A stretch of DNA of 64,000 nt from Cyclina sinensis. Its lineage: Eukaryota; Mollusca; Bivalvia; Venerida; Veneridae. The notes under the pieces are model-generated. The model worked only from the letters and a program-made list of their open reading frames with translations, was not told where the DNA came from and did not search any database. How positions within the stretch are numbered: position 1 is the first letter of the stretch; each line of letters opens with the position of its first letter. Shown here piece after piece: positions 25,188-35,558 of the stretch. The stretch is from assembly GCA_012932295.1 (NCBI GenBank), contig JAAONU010000011.1:15770136-15834135 (forward strand), given 5' to 3'. Position numbers and translations under genes: made by a program.

Positions 25188-27804
25188 TCCCGGTACAACC
25201 TGTTTTCGACCACCTAACATGATTTTTTAAACGCCCATTTTGATATTTGTCAGCAAGTATAAAAAAACTGAATGCAAGTATAGGGTGTTAAGTAATTCAT
25301 AAAACTATACCTAAAAGAGACTCTTACCTTTTGTTATTTATTAATAATCCTCCTCAAAACATGTTGACCTACTTTCCCTCTATCCAGAAATTCTACAACC
25401 AAAATTCGACCACCTTAGAGTGACTTCCCTTTCGTACAGTTCCAGGCAAAAGTCGATGTATTACTTAAAGAATTCTAACTGTTCAAAAGTGTATAAATAT
25501 AATAACGTGTCAAATTGAACTATTTAAGGAAAAACAACATCACAAACATATTTACAGGATGCTTTTTTGTCCATTTTAATCAATTTTTTGGGGTTTTTGT
25601 GTTGCAAGAGGGACAAACAAAAGAGTCACCTCTTCTTAAAACCCTTACTGGACTGCAGAATGTCAGATGGACCCATCCTTTACATAGGTCACATTGGCCC
25701 CATTTCACTATGATAATGTAAGGCCTCTGACTTGTATCAGGACTGAACCTTTTGCAAACAATGCACTTCTCTGACTCTTGTATTTCCTCATCTGAGCTGT
25801 CAGTGTTTTCAATCTGAGTTAAAACAGCCTCTTTTGGTTTTGCTTTGGCACATAACTTCCTGTGTTTAGGCAATATACCGGAGGTACCTGCTTGTGGCTT
25901 ATTTTCTTTGTTTACAGATTTCTTCACTTTTTTTACTTTTGGGGCATACCTTTCATTATGATCTTTAATCTGTTCCACTATTGCATCCTCAGTAATGGCC
26001 TTACCACCAACAACTTTGCTTAAAGTATTTCTTTTCTTTGCAGCCTTTTGAACATTCTGCAATATTTTACCACCTCTCTTTTGTAAGAATTTATCTGCAG
26101 TTTCAATTTCAGGAGCAGCCACAGACATTTCAGAACATTCAAAGTCTCTATCAAATGATGTTGCAGGTGCTACTTGATTATCAGACACTGCATACCTGTT
26201 GAATGGGAATATTCCACACTTTTTAAATGCTGCCTGAATATTATGAACAGACAAAGTAGCAGAATAAACCTTGCATGCAATATTACAAACATCATATCTG
26301 GTCACTGATTGCCCACCAGACTCTCTCATGTGATTATGGCATGCAGAATTCCATGCCATTTCAAACGGCCCAAAACAACTGACATCAAGAGGCTGTAAGA
26401 TATGGCTACAGTGAGGAGGTAAAACAAACAATATAATGTTTTCAGATTTGGCCCACTCAATCAAATTAAGTGACACATGGCTTTTGTGTCCATCATAAAG
26501 AACTAGTACTGGCTCATCTGAAGATCTAGGAGGTAAATACTTAAGTAAGTGGTGCTGCATGTAGTTGGCAAAAACTTCAGTGTTTGACCATCCTGTGGGA
26601 GTCACAGTTCCAGAGGTTCCTGGTGTTGCACCTTCCAAGAGGGAATCAATCATTCTTGCACCTGGAAATACAAAGTATGGTGGAATCTGATGACCAATGG
26701 CATTCACACAACCAATTAAAGTTACTGTCTGAGACCTTCCAGATGTTACAGCTTGGGCTTTTGAATTTTTACCTGAAATAATCTTTGGTGGTTTATGGTC
26801 AGTATTTAAGCCTTTTTCATCAATATTGTACAACAAATGTGGTTTTGTAATCAAGTCATACTTTGTCAAAATACTGTGAAGCTGATCAAAGTAAGTATCC
26901 ACTGTTTCCCTAGTTGCATTTTTGGCTCTTGCAATGTCTAAACTCCTTGGTTTAGTTGCTTTTAGATTGGGCCAGCGATCAAGAAAATTATACAACCATC
27001 TATCAGTAAGTGGATGATCTTTGTCTCTAAGGCCTAGGCTAATAGCAAAATCTGAAGCTAAATTTATGGTTTCTTGTCTGCTGTAACCATATCCAACTTC
27101 GGCCATTGTTTCAATATGCCTAGAAAGAAGAGTCTCTTGGTCAAGTGTAAACATTGGGGAAGGTCCAGACTTTACAACATCAAGATCAATTTTTCCATGA
27201 AGCCTATCTATCAGTGTTGTTTTAGGGATTCCATATGTCAAAGATGCTTTCCTTATTGACATAGCTTTGTCCTTGACAGCATTGTATGCTCTGGTAAGCT
27301 CCTCAGAATCATAGCCCCTGTAAGATCCCCTAAATTTCACTCTGGCCTGAAAAAAAGTCATATACATATATATCAACACAAAATAATTAGACAAAAAATG
27401 CTTAATAATGGTAAACTCACATACTTAATTTGGTTAAGTATTTTTGTTACATACTGTACATACTATATGGTACGGTAGAGGTTTAAGGCCCTGGAATAAG
27501 CATATTTTACAGACGACACACAAACAAGAAGATTATGAAGCTATATACTTCTAGAAATGATATTTAGTGATGGGGATTTTTGGGATTAGTAAAACTGTGC
27601 AAAATAAATAACTTTATACTTAAAGAAAGTTGTTTTACCTTTCTAATATCCATTTTTTGCTAGCTGTCAAAGTTTGACATTTCTGCATCCAATGTAAACA
27701 AATGTGCGCGCGCATATCGGAAATTTCAGTCGCGTGAAAATGTTTTAGGTCTTTTACAGGGCCGGTCGAAAACTGGTTGTGGTCGAAATAAGGTTGTGTG
27801 GGGA
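25188..27804 (-). mobile_element. Complete pogo/Tigger-type Tc1-mariner transposon
   Basis: The TIRs of about 26 bp (25188-25213 and 27779-27804) begin TCCC and share the core ACAACC-N3-TTTCGACCAC, with 21 of 26 positions matching by eye. A TA dinucleotide flanks each end (25186-25187 and 27805-27806). A second copy of the core lies inside each end in the same orientation as the outer one, at 25395-25413 and 27762-27782. This gives an IR/DR layout that would place two transposase-binding sites per end. The 2617-bp element holds a full-length two-exon transposase and sits between TMEM260 and FH. Confidence 0.82.
25580..27653 (-). CDS. Pogo/Tigger-like DDD transposase with C-terminal PHD-like finger (two exons)
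   Basis: Exon 1 is 27653-27639 (encodes MDIRK, then a GTAAAA donor). Exon 2 is 27346-25580, after a TTTTTTTCAG acceptor. The join is in phase and gives 593 residues without a stop. The N-terminus has a Psq-type helix-turn-helix (about 15-55, with IRKASLTYGIPKTTLIDRL), then a CENP-B-like helix-turn-helix (about 65-150, with TDRWLYNFLDRWP). The DDE_1 catalytic core shows D181 (NIDEKGL), D290 (YDGHKSH) and D326 (LQPLDVSCF); the last two are 35 residues between, as in pogo transposases. A basic acidic linker follows, then a C4HC3 zinc finger: C533, C536, C557, C560, H565, C569, C583, C586. The enzyme should cut and paste DNA at TA sites in the nucleus. All key residues are present, so the copy may be active. 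A domesticated gene is less likely because TIRs are present. Confidence 0.93.
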
Positions 27805-27897
27805 TATATCAGCCAATAAAGGACGTGGAATCCATGCTTTTGGTATAACTCAGTTGTTAAGTAGTTGGCAGTTATATAAAAAATATAAGTTCTCTTT

Positions 27898-28134
27898 GCA
27901 TTGTATCTGTGAATATATCTTAAATGTCAACAGGGTCTTCCAAATAGCTATTTGAAAGAAGGTTAAACATCATGCAAAAAGGAAAGGGATGAACCTACAC
28001 ATGTCCAACCACCCTGCACTGTATCTGTGAATATATCTTAAATGTCAACAGGGTCTTTCAAATAGCTATTTGAAAGAAAGTTAAACATCATGCAAAAAGG
28101 AATGGGATGAAATTACACATGTCCAACCACCCTG
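27898..28134. repeat. Tandem duplication of an about 118-bp unit
   Basis: The blocks from about 27898 and 28016 are nearly identical. Both start TGCA-TGTATCTGTGAATATA and end ACATGTCCAACCACCCTGCA, with only a few substitutions. They head the larger diverged array that follows. Confidence 0.85.
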
Positions 28135-29010
28135 CAAATGGATCTTGTTTGGTCAAGAAAACATACCAGTGTGAGCCCCTGTGAGCTTGACCTTTGACAC
28201 TGTCAGCCCAAAAACAATAGTATTCATCTAATCATCATACCCAGCTGTAAAGGTTGAAGGTGCTGGGAGCAGAAGTCATTCAGTTATTTATCAAAAACCT
28301 TTTTAAAAAGTGAGCTGTGAACCTGACCTTTGACTCTTTAGGTACAAGCATTGTAGAGTCCATCTACTACTTATGTCCAACTAGCCTGTACAGTCTGAAT
28401 GTCCTTAGAGCACTTGTTCTTGTCCATTTTCAAAGAGCAGGTCCCTTTGAGCCTGACATTTGACCCTTTGGACCAAAAAATAAAAAAGGATCATTTACTC
28501 ATCATGCCCAACTTATAGTAAACTTTGAAGGTCATGTGTGCAGTTGTTTTTGAATTATTGATTCAAAGTATGTAACCCAGCTGTGAGATTGACTTTTGAT
28601 CCTTGGGCCAATAATAATCAAAGCTTCATCAACTCATCATATGCAAATATCCTGTAAATAATGAACAGAACTGTTTTCAAAAACCCCTGTCAACGTGATC
28701 TTTGAATCTGTGGACCCAAAATATTATGTTGCATGTATTAATTATTCCCAACCAACATGAAAACATTGAACATCCTGATGCAGTTCTTGAGTTATTGATC
28801 AGAAACCATTTTTAACACTGCAAGCTCCTGTGAGCTTGACCTTTGATCCAGGCTGCCAAAAACAACAGGATCTATCTACAAAAGATGCCTCACCTACCTA
28901 CCAAATCTCAGGTCTCTGTGTTTTGTGTTCTCATGTTATTCATCAGAAACGGTGGCCCACAAACCACATCTGCAAAACAATATGCCCCCTCTTCTTTGAA
29001 TAGCGGCAAA
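28135..29010. repeat. Diverged GACCTTTGAC tandem array
   Basis: About five to six degenerate units carry GTGAGCTTGACCTTTGA, a CATCTA-CATCATGCCCAAC phrase and TTATTGATCAGAAACC. The array ends with CAAAACAATATGCCCCCTCT. It is the same family as the better preserved array at 49275-50450. Open frames inside are spurious. Confidence 0.8.
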
Positions 29011-29359
29011 TTAAAATTAAGAAATGAGGTAATATTGTTTTTTTGTCTATTGCATTCTGTCCTAATACATGAGTTTCCAAGTTTATTCAATTCCAAGTGT
29101 AAATGAAGTTTGCTTCAATAAATACATATGTGAGAATATACAAAATCAAAAACCCAAGTCTTTGACATATGCCAATAACTATAAAAAGGTTCTATAACTA
29201 TAGTCATAGTTCATTTCACTATACTCCTTCTGTTATGGGATTTATTCATACATGAAGTTTAAAGTATGTATCTTAAAAGGTGATAAAGTAATGGTCCCTA
29301 CAAAAATAAAGTATGAAAATTGATCAAGGGAAATAACTCAGAATAGTGTTGTATCTATG

Positions 29360-31215
29360 GCGTGATAGCGGGGCGCTGCGCCCCGCCCTTTTTGAAGAGC
29401 GCCCTTCTGCCCTAAATCTCTAACACTCTGCCCTTTTCCCACTAGCGCCCTTCTGTCCTTAATCATAAATGTTAATCACCACAAATTCTGCCTTTGTTTA
29501 TTCAGTGTCTATGTTTTCCTAACTTACTTGTGTATTCTAATTAGCAAGACACGCAGCGACGCATGTATACATACCCTACAGCGACTGCCGAAAAATCAAT
29601 ATTCAAGTGTGCACTGGGTCCTGTATCATTACCAATCAATTAGCGGATTAATGTCTGGATTGCCATTACAACAAAAACTTGTTATTTAAGGTGATGAATT
29701 GATTAGTTAAACAATACAGATGACAAATGATGTAGGTTTCGTTGATTGGGAATATAACAAGTGTTTGTCGTCACTATCGGTAAACACAATAAAACTTGTG
29801 AAAAATAAACTAGAACTTAATAAAACCATTTGTCTTTTTTGATTTTTTTATTTTAATTGTCCACCCATCCAATTTGTCATTAAAAGTCATTCTTACCAAA
29901 AAATTAGAAGCACTAACATCTCTGTCTGCATATACAATACCTTCCGTAAAACGAAAGTTGGCTCAGTTAGAAAAGGAACGGGCAAAAGCAGCAAAAACGA
30001 ATCACTGTTTCGCCGATCTTAAAACAAGTCTGTTTCTAGCCTTCAGAAGTTAATTATGAAACGTGTTTGTTTACAAAAAACTATACATGTGTCAATTTTC
30101 ACAATTAAGCGTCCCAGATTGGTATCGGTTGTGTCAAAATGCACGTTTTTAGGACGCACGTGCGTTTTTGCGCCAAAACACAGGAAAGTTCGTTCGTTAT
30201 AAATGTTAATACGAAATAAACATTTCACCTATATATGTAGTTTTAACAAGCGGACTGTTAAATGGTCATTTACATATCGAACTGTAATTGATAATTTTGT
30301 CAAATAAAACCGCTGATACAAAACCGAACGAGTATTCCGATCCTAATTTACTTGAACTCCAGCGTAGCGCTGTTTTTGCCAAATATTTATTCTGTCTTGA
30401 CTGTTTTAATGATCGAGGATACTTTTTGAACATAAATCAAGAATAAATTAAATAAAACCTAAGAATAGAACTAAGCATTTGGCAAAATAACAATTGAAAA
30501 TAAACGTTTATACGCCGATATTTTTGTTAACTACAATATGTAAGCCACGGCGCTTTAGAAATAAATTGAAATATAGGACTGAAAAGGAAACATCTATTTG
30601 TCTTGATACTATTTTATTTTCTGTACAATTTATCATTTGAACACTGCATATCACCATCGTGATAAGTGTATGATATTTCGGATAAATTAATTTCGGTTAC
30701 GATTTCAATTTATACAAGATTGTACCCTTGCTGTTTTATTGTCAGAATTAGCACATTAAAACATCAAACTGATTACAAGTAGATAAAAACAGTCTTAAAA
30801 GGTTACTGTGCATTATATTATAGTATGCTGTGTTACTTGAATGTGTATACTGTTCAAATGCTAGCAATGATCTACATGATTGTATGAAATGGAGAAATTA
30901 GAAAAATAAAAGCTGTTAGAAGTTTCTTGCAGTATTTGTCTGTTTTCAGTAATATTTACTAGTAGTTATACAATGATTAAAAAGTAAATTAAATAAAACA
31001 AATACCTGTATTTGATTCACACTTTACAACACTATATAGTTTTAATGATAACAATAATAATAAAGAGACGATGCTTGGCATAATATAATGCACGGTGTAT
31101 GGTGAAAAATGCCCTTTTGCTAGCAAAAGACGCATATTTGCCCCCTGCCCCTTTTTGGCAGCACCCTGCCCCTTTTTCACAGCACCATGCCCTTTTTTAA
31201 TCCTGGATACAACAC
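29360..31215. other. Gene-free stretch with GC-rich hairpin and CTGCCC-type repeats
   Basis: The stretch starts with a perfect GC hairpin at 29368-29386 (arms GCGGGGCG and CGCCCCGC, three-base loop) followed by repeated GCCCTTCTGCCC phrases. Similar CTGCCCCTTTTT phrases recur at 31120-31200. The two ends may be the limits of one interspersed element, but I found no clean duplication. No coding exon was found between them. Confidence 0.4.
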
Positions 31216-31265
31216 TACAGAAAGTTGTCAATGGAAAGTTATGGTTCATATGCATTGCAGTTCTA

Positions 31266-32315
31266 CAGGCCCGGATTTACCGGGGGGGCTTATGGGGCCT
31301 AAGCCCCCCCAGCTGGCCCGTTTGTAAAAAAATAAAAGGGCTCATTTTTAAAGACTCTTAAACATTTTTTCAGCTCTTTTTCAGCTCGTAACAGAAACAC
31401 AGTCAACCTTTCAATTTGCAATGGTCATGCAATATTGCGTAACAACTGATATATAACGAGTTCGCAACTTTATAGCCGTGTATATTACACAATGTACCGT
31501 ATATTCGGCGGCACGGATTATCAGAGAGTTCTCCAGACTGATCATGATGTATAGTTTTCAAGCGTCTAGTAACCTTGACGTATTTGATAAAGTTGTTAAA
31601 TGAGCGTCTGCTGGCCATGATCAGTTGCCTGATGATATTGTGCAAACTCCAATCGTAATAACTCGGCCTTTTCCGACAATTTCGTATAAAGACATATTGA
31701 AGTCGCCCGAGGTGTTCCGAATGGTGCAAACTCCATTCCATTACCACTAAATAAACACAATTTTAAACTTTTTTTCAAGTCACATTTTTCTAAAATTTCA
31801 TTACACACAGGCATGATTATTCGATGCAATTCTAATTGTAACTAAACTAAACAGAGAAAAAAATAAATTCTTAAAAAAGTTCATACATGTTTATATAGCT
31901 GAAATCCAGGTAAGGTTAACCCGTGTCTGCAGAGATCTTTCCAAAGAATGAAGGGGAGATCACTGCGAGGAGATTGGATAATGTGATGACGATGTTATTT
32001 GTAATGAAAATTAATTTATTGATAAATTATTTGTTTCTGAGGACTTTATAAATATAAAATAAAAAAGTTAAAACCTGTCACATGTTTTTTGCTTTAGTTG
32101 AACATTTCAAAGAATACCAGTATATTTCTTTTAAATTCTCACACAAATTTCACTATATTTTTATGCCTAAAATGCACCAAAATGAGCCATTTACTCCACC
32201 TGCTTAGAAAATTTTCTTGGGGGAGGCCCCCCAAACCCTCCCTACAGAAGTGGGTCACCCCCTTCCGTACCTTCCCCCAAGCCCCCCCAGTCAGACATTT
32301 CTGGATCCGGCCCTG
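31266..32315. mobile_element. Probable hAT-like non-autonomous element
   Basis: The left end CAGGCCCGGATTTAC and the right end (reverse complement CAGGGCCGGATCCAG) match at 12 of 15 positions. GTTCTA flanks both sides (31260-31265 and 32316-32321). Both ends continue into G/C-rich blocks of the type GGGGCC...AGCCCCCCC. The interior has three overlapping minus-strand open frames (31403-31829) without recognisable domains. The family is inferred from the CAGG ends; the shared flank is six bases and not the expected eight. Confidence 0.55.
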
Positions 32316-33204
32316 GTTCTATACATTCTAAACCTCTGAACAGCAGTGTTTCTAAAATGAACACAAACCTGACCATTTTGCATTGTCAAGATCCTGCAAT
32401 GCCAGTCTAAGCAAATATGATTTCCTCTTGAAAACCATTGGTCACTTGGGATGAAAAAAAAAACACAACAGTCTTGTAAATGTCACTTCCTGTTATATTT
32501 ATAGCTTTAAAAGAAATTATTTTCAACAAGCACCATTCCAAGACAATAATAAGAAACATATACATAAATGAACAAAGACATTTGGTCCAATGTTGAAACA
32601 TACACTTTTTTGTGTATGTCCAAGTATGGAGATTATGGAATAAAAATAATGCAAAACTTGCAATCAAATATTTTTAAATGAGTGGAAAAAACAGAAGTCT
32701 TTTAGAATTTGTATTTAGAATTGAAACATACCTCTACTTAAGCCAGTAATTGTATTTCCAATTTAAATAAACTAAACAAAATCTATGGTTTTGATTTTGG
32801 TTTCTCCTGATCAGCAGATATCCAACAAGGGAAGCTTCACACACTTTCTGCCCACTTTACAAAATACAAACAAAAGAAGTACAGAACAGATTGTTTCAAA
32901 AAAATGGCAATGCATATTATTATAGAAGAGTCAAGCACCTATCTTAAAGGCCTAAACATTCTGCACAGGAATGTATTGATAGCATAAACCCAGATGATAC
33001 AGGTACAATAAATGGATTCTGGAGAAACTCACTGTTTTCGAAATATAATAGGTATTGAAACTAAAAGGAATACAAGCACTAACTGAGAAATGAGGTTGTA
33101 AGATTTGCAGTAGAATAATCCTACCAAAAATGACTCAAGCATAAGTGAGTTTCTACTAAAATATGGTTTTAAGTATCAAAACTATGCTCTGACCAAATTA
33201 CATT

Positions 33205-33310
33205 ACTGTCTTTTGAAAGAGACGTTAAGCCCCTCGAGGTTCCATCGGGGCTGTACACTGAGCATGCAAAAGAACCAGTGGTGTCTCTGGAATGGGATGC
33301 ATTCTGTATT
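33205..33310 (+). repeat. SINE body fragment, copy A
   Basis: The segment with ACTGAGCATGCAAAAGAACC and GTGTCTCTGGAATGGGAT matches the minus strand of 39255-39375, which is part of a longer tRNA-headed element. It is therefore a dispersed repeat in inverted orientation about 6 kb away. Confidence 0.65.
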
Positions 33311-33765
33311 TTGCAATACCCCCACAACATAAAATAACTAATCTCTGCTGGGGGCATTGTTCATATGGGCAATAGGTACTGACAATATTTAACTCAAATA
33401 GAAATAAAGTTAACAAGTAAAAAAACAAAAGGTCAACAAGTCAAACTAAAAGACAACCTGACTTCAACAATAAAGAAATTGCTGACATAATGCAAAAACA
33501 GGTATCAGAAGTAGTCTGTTTTCAAATCAGAGAAAATTCAAAAACTCAAACTTATGTATTGGCAGTCTGTATACTTTCCTGAATACTGAATTCCATTATT
33601 AATTTTTCACCATTACCATGGTTACTACTTTTGAAAACAGTTTTGAATGAAAAGTGATATAAGGGATATCACTAGAAGATCGTGTTAATATTTTCACACA
33701 CACAATGAAAGCTATTGAAAACAAATAGAATTTACCACTCAGTTATGATATTATATCATTCTAGA

Positions 33766-33888
33766 GGAAAATGAAATGCTTATTACAATATGCTTATTCT
33801 AAAATGAAATGCTTATTACAAAATGCTTATTCTAAAATGAAATGCTTATTACAAAATGCTTATTCTAAAATGAAATGCTTATTACAAT
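33766..33888. repeat. 33-bp tandem repeat, about 3.7 copies
   Basis: The unit is AAAATGAAATGCTTATTACA followed by AAATGCTTATTCT. The copies are nearly identical, which suggests recent expansion. Confidence 0.92.
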
Positions 33889-35558
33889 AATCTACTCCAA
33901 AAGGAAATTCCAATGTTATATGTACTTATCTGACTCAAAGTTGCCACTTAAAGATTACTTATTATTATTTACTTATTCAACATATTTGCCCTTTATTAAT
34001 TTTAAAACTTGATAATCCTTTAAATATGAAAACTGACTTCTAAAATTTTTTTTTCCAGAGTGCCCATTTTTCTATGATGCTTGGCCAACTTAGTTCCATG
34101 AAACCTGCAGAAAAATAATGTTTGATACATGTTCAGTGTCATTGTTGGATACCCATTTCCAACTCATTCCATCACTCTCCATTCATCAATGTAGTGATAA
34201 CAGAATAAGGTACTATGGGTATTCGACAATAATATAATGTATACATCAAAACAAATATGCAGTTTATATGCTCATGATACTGTGATCAATACTTTGATCA
34301 ATGCCCTGTGTTTTGAAGCTCCTGAATAATATTACATGTAAATCCTGATACCTAAATAAAGAAAGCACCATATACTTCAATAGCACACTTCACTTTCTCA
34401 TACTCAAAAACCCCTATGATCAAAGACAATCAGAAAAAAAAGTAAATAACTTACTGCTCTTTTACCACACAGACTTGTTAAATAACTGAAGACATGTTTT
34501 CTCCCAGTTAATCCTGCATGCATTGCAACAGTCACTGTATAAAGAAACAGTTATTTTTGTAATGATACTCTGCACTGCAACCACCTCTCATTAAAAAACG
34601 CTAATGCTGTATCTCCTAAACATAAAAATTTCTCTCCACAAATCAGATTTACAGCAAAACAGAAAATGTAGTTAATCTAGTGAAGTTGACTTCTACTAAA
34701 AGCAAACCACTTCTGAACTTAAAAAAGGTCTATCAAAGTAGCTACCCAATAAATACAATTGCAGAGGTAAAATGGAAACCACTCATAAATCAATCTTTAG
34801 TCAAAATCATTTTTATAAAACATGTATAAGTCAAATTATCAGCAATCAATATCAAAATGCACCAAAAAATCAAACAACAATTTTTTAAACTAAAAAACTT
34901 TAAAACAACCTGAGATTACCATAAACAGAGTAAAAAAGTAAATGTGACTTGATTAGAACTCTTGATTGAACAGTCAGGTAGTTAGATGCTTACAGACTGT
35001 GTTGTATGACTTGACTAGTAACAACCTGATAGTCTGTGCATCAAAGCTAAATGCATTTATCTACTCAAGTGATTCCTACTTAATCATGCAAAGATTGTCT
35101 TTTTAAATGGCTTAGACATTATTTATGCTTACCATGTTTCAAAATTCAGGGATTAGAATGACCTTCACTAAAAAAAAAAAATGAAAACCCCTTCACCCTC
35201 TTGCAAAAACACCAGATCTGAATAGATCATACTGAATCTGCTACATTTTATAGCCTTAAGTGCAAAGAATTATCTCTGAAATCAGCTAAAAAGCTGAAGA
35301 TTCTCATCCCTGAAAATTAAATATAAGTACAATTACTGATCACGGCTTTTAAAAAAATAACATGTTTGTACATTGGACACAAAAATACAATGTGATTTAA
35401 CTGGACACTATCTTTACAAGAGTTAGTAAAATTCACAACATCAGTAGGACATTATATGATCCTTACAATGTACTTCAGCAACCAAAACAGATCAATTATC
35501 AAATTATGACTTGTAAGGCAATTCAGTAAGTCTATCATCTAATGATAACACAGCCACT

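Larger units (their letters stand above)
32322..35558. other. FH 3' flank, no gene seen
   Basis: AT-rich sequence downstream of the FH stop codon; part may be a long 3' UTR. It contains a 33-bp tandem repeat (33766-33888) and a SINE body fragment (about 33205-33310). No splice-compatible coding exon was found. Confidence 0.45.

Noticed and set aside
30989..31361. Frames with repeated KKGQGA or PCPFF patterns
   Set aside because: They come from the CTGCCCCTTTTT simple repeat read on either strand.
31403..31829. Overlapping minus-strand frames of 77 and 114 codons
   Set aside because: They lie inside the hAT-like element with no transposase signature; kept only as part of the element.
33766..33888. 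33-bp direct repeats that could look like a CRISPR array
   Set aside because: The units are contiguous with no unique spacers, and the genome is eukaryotic.
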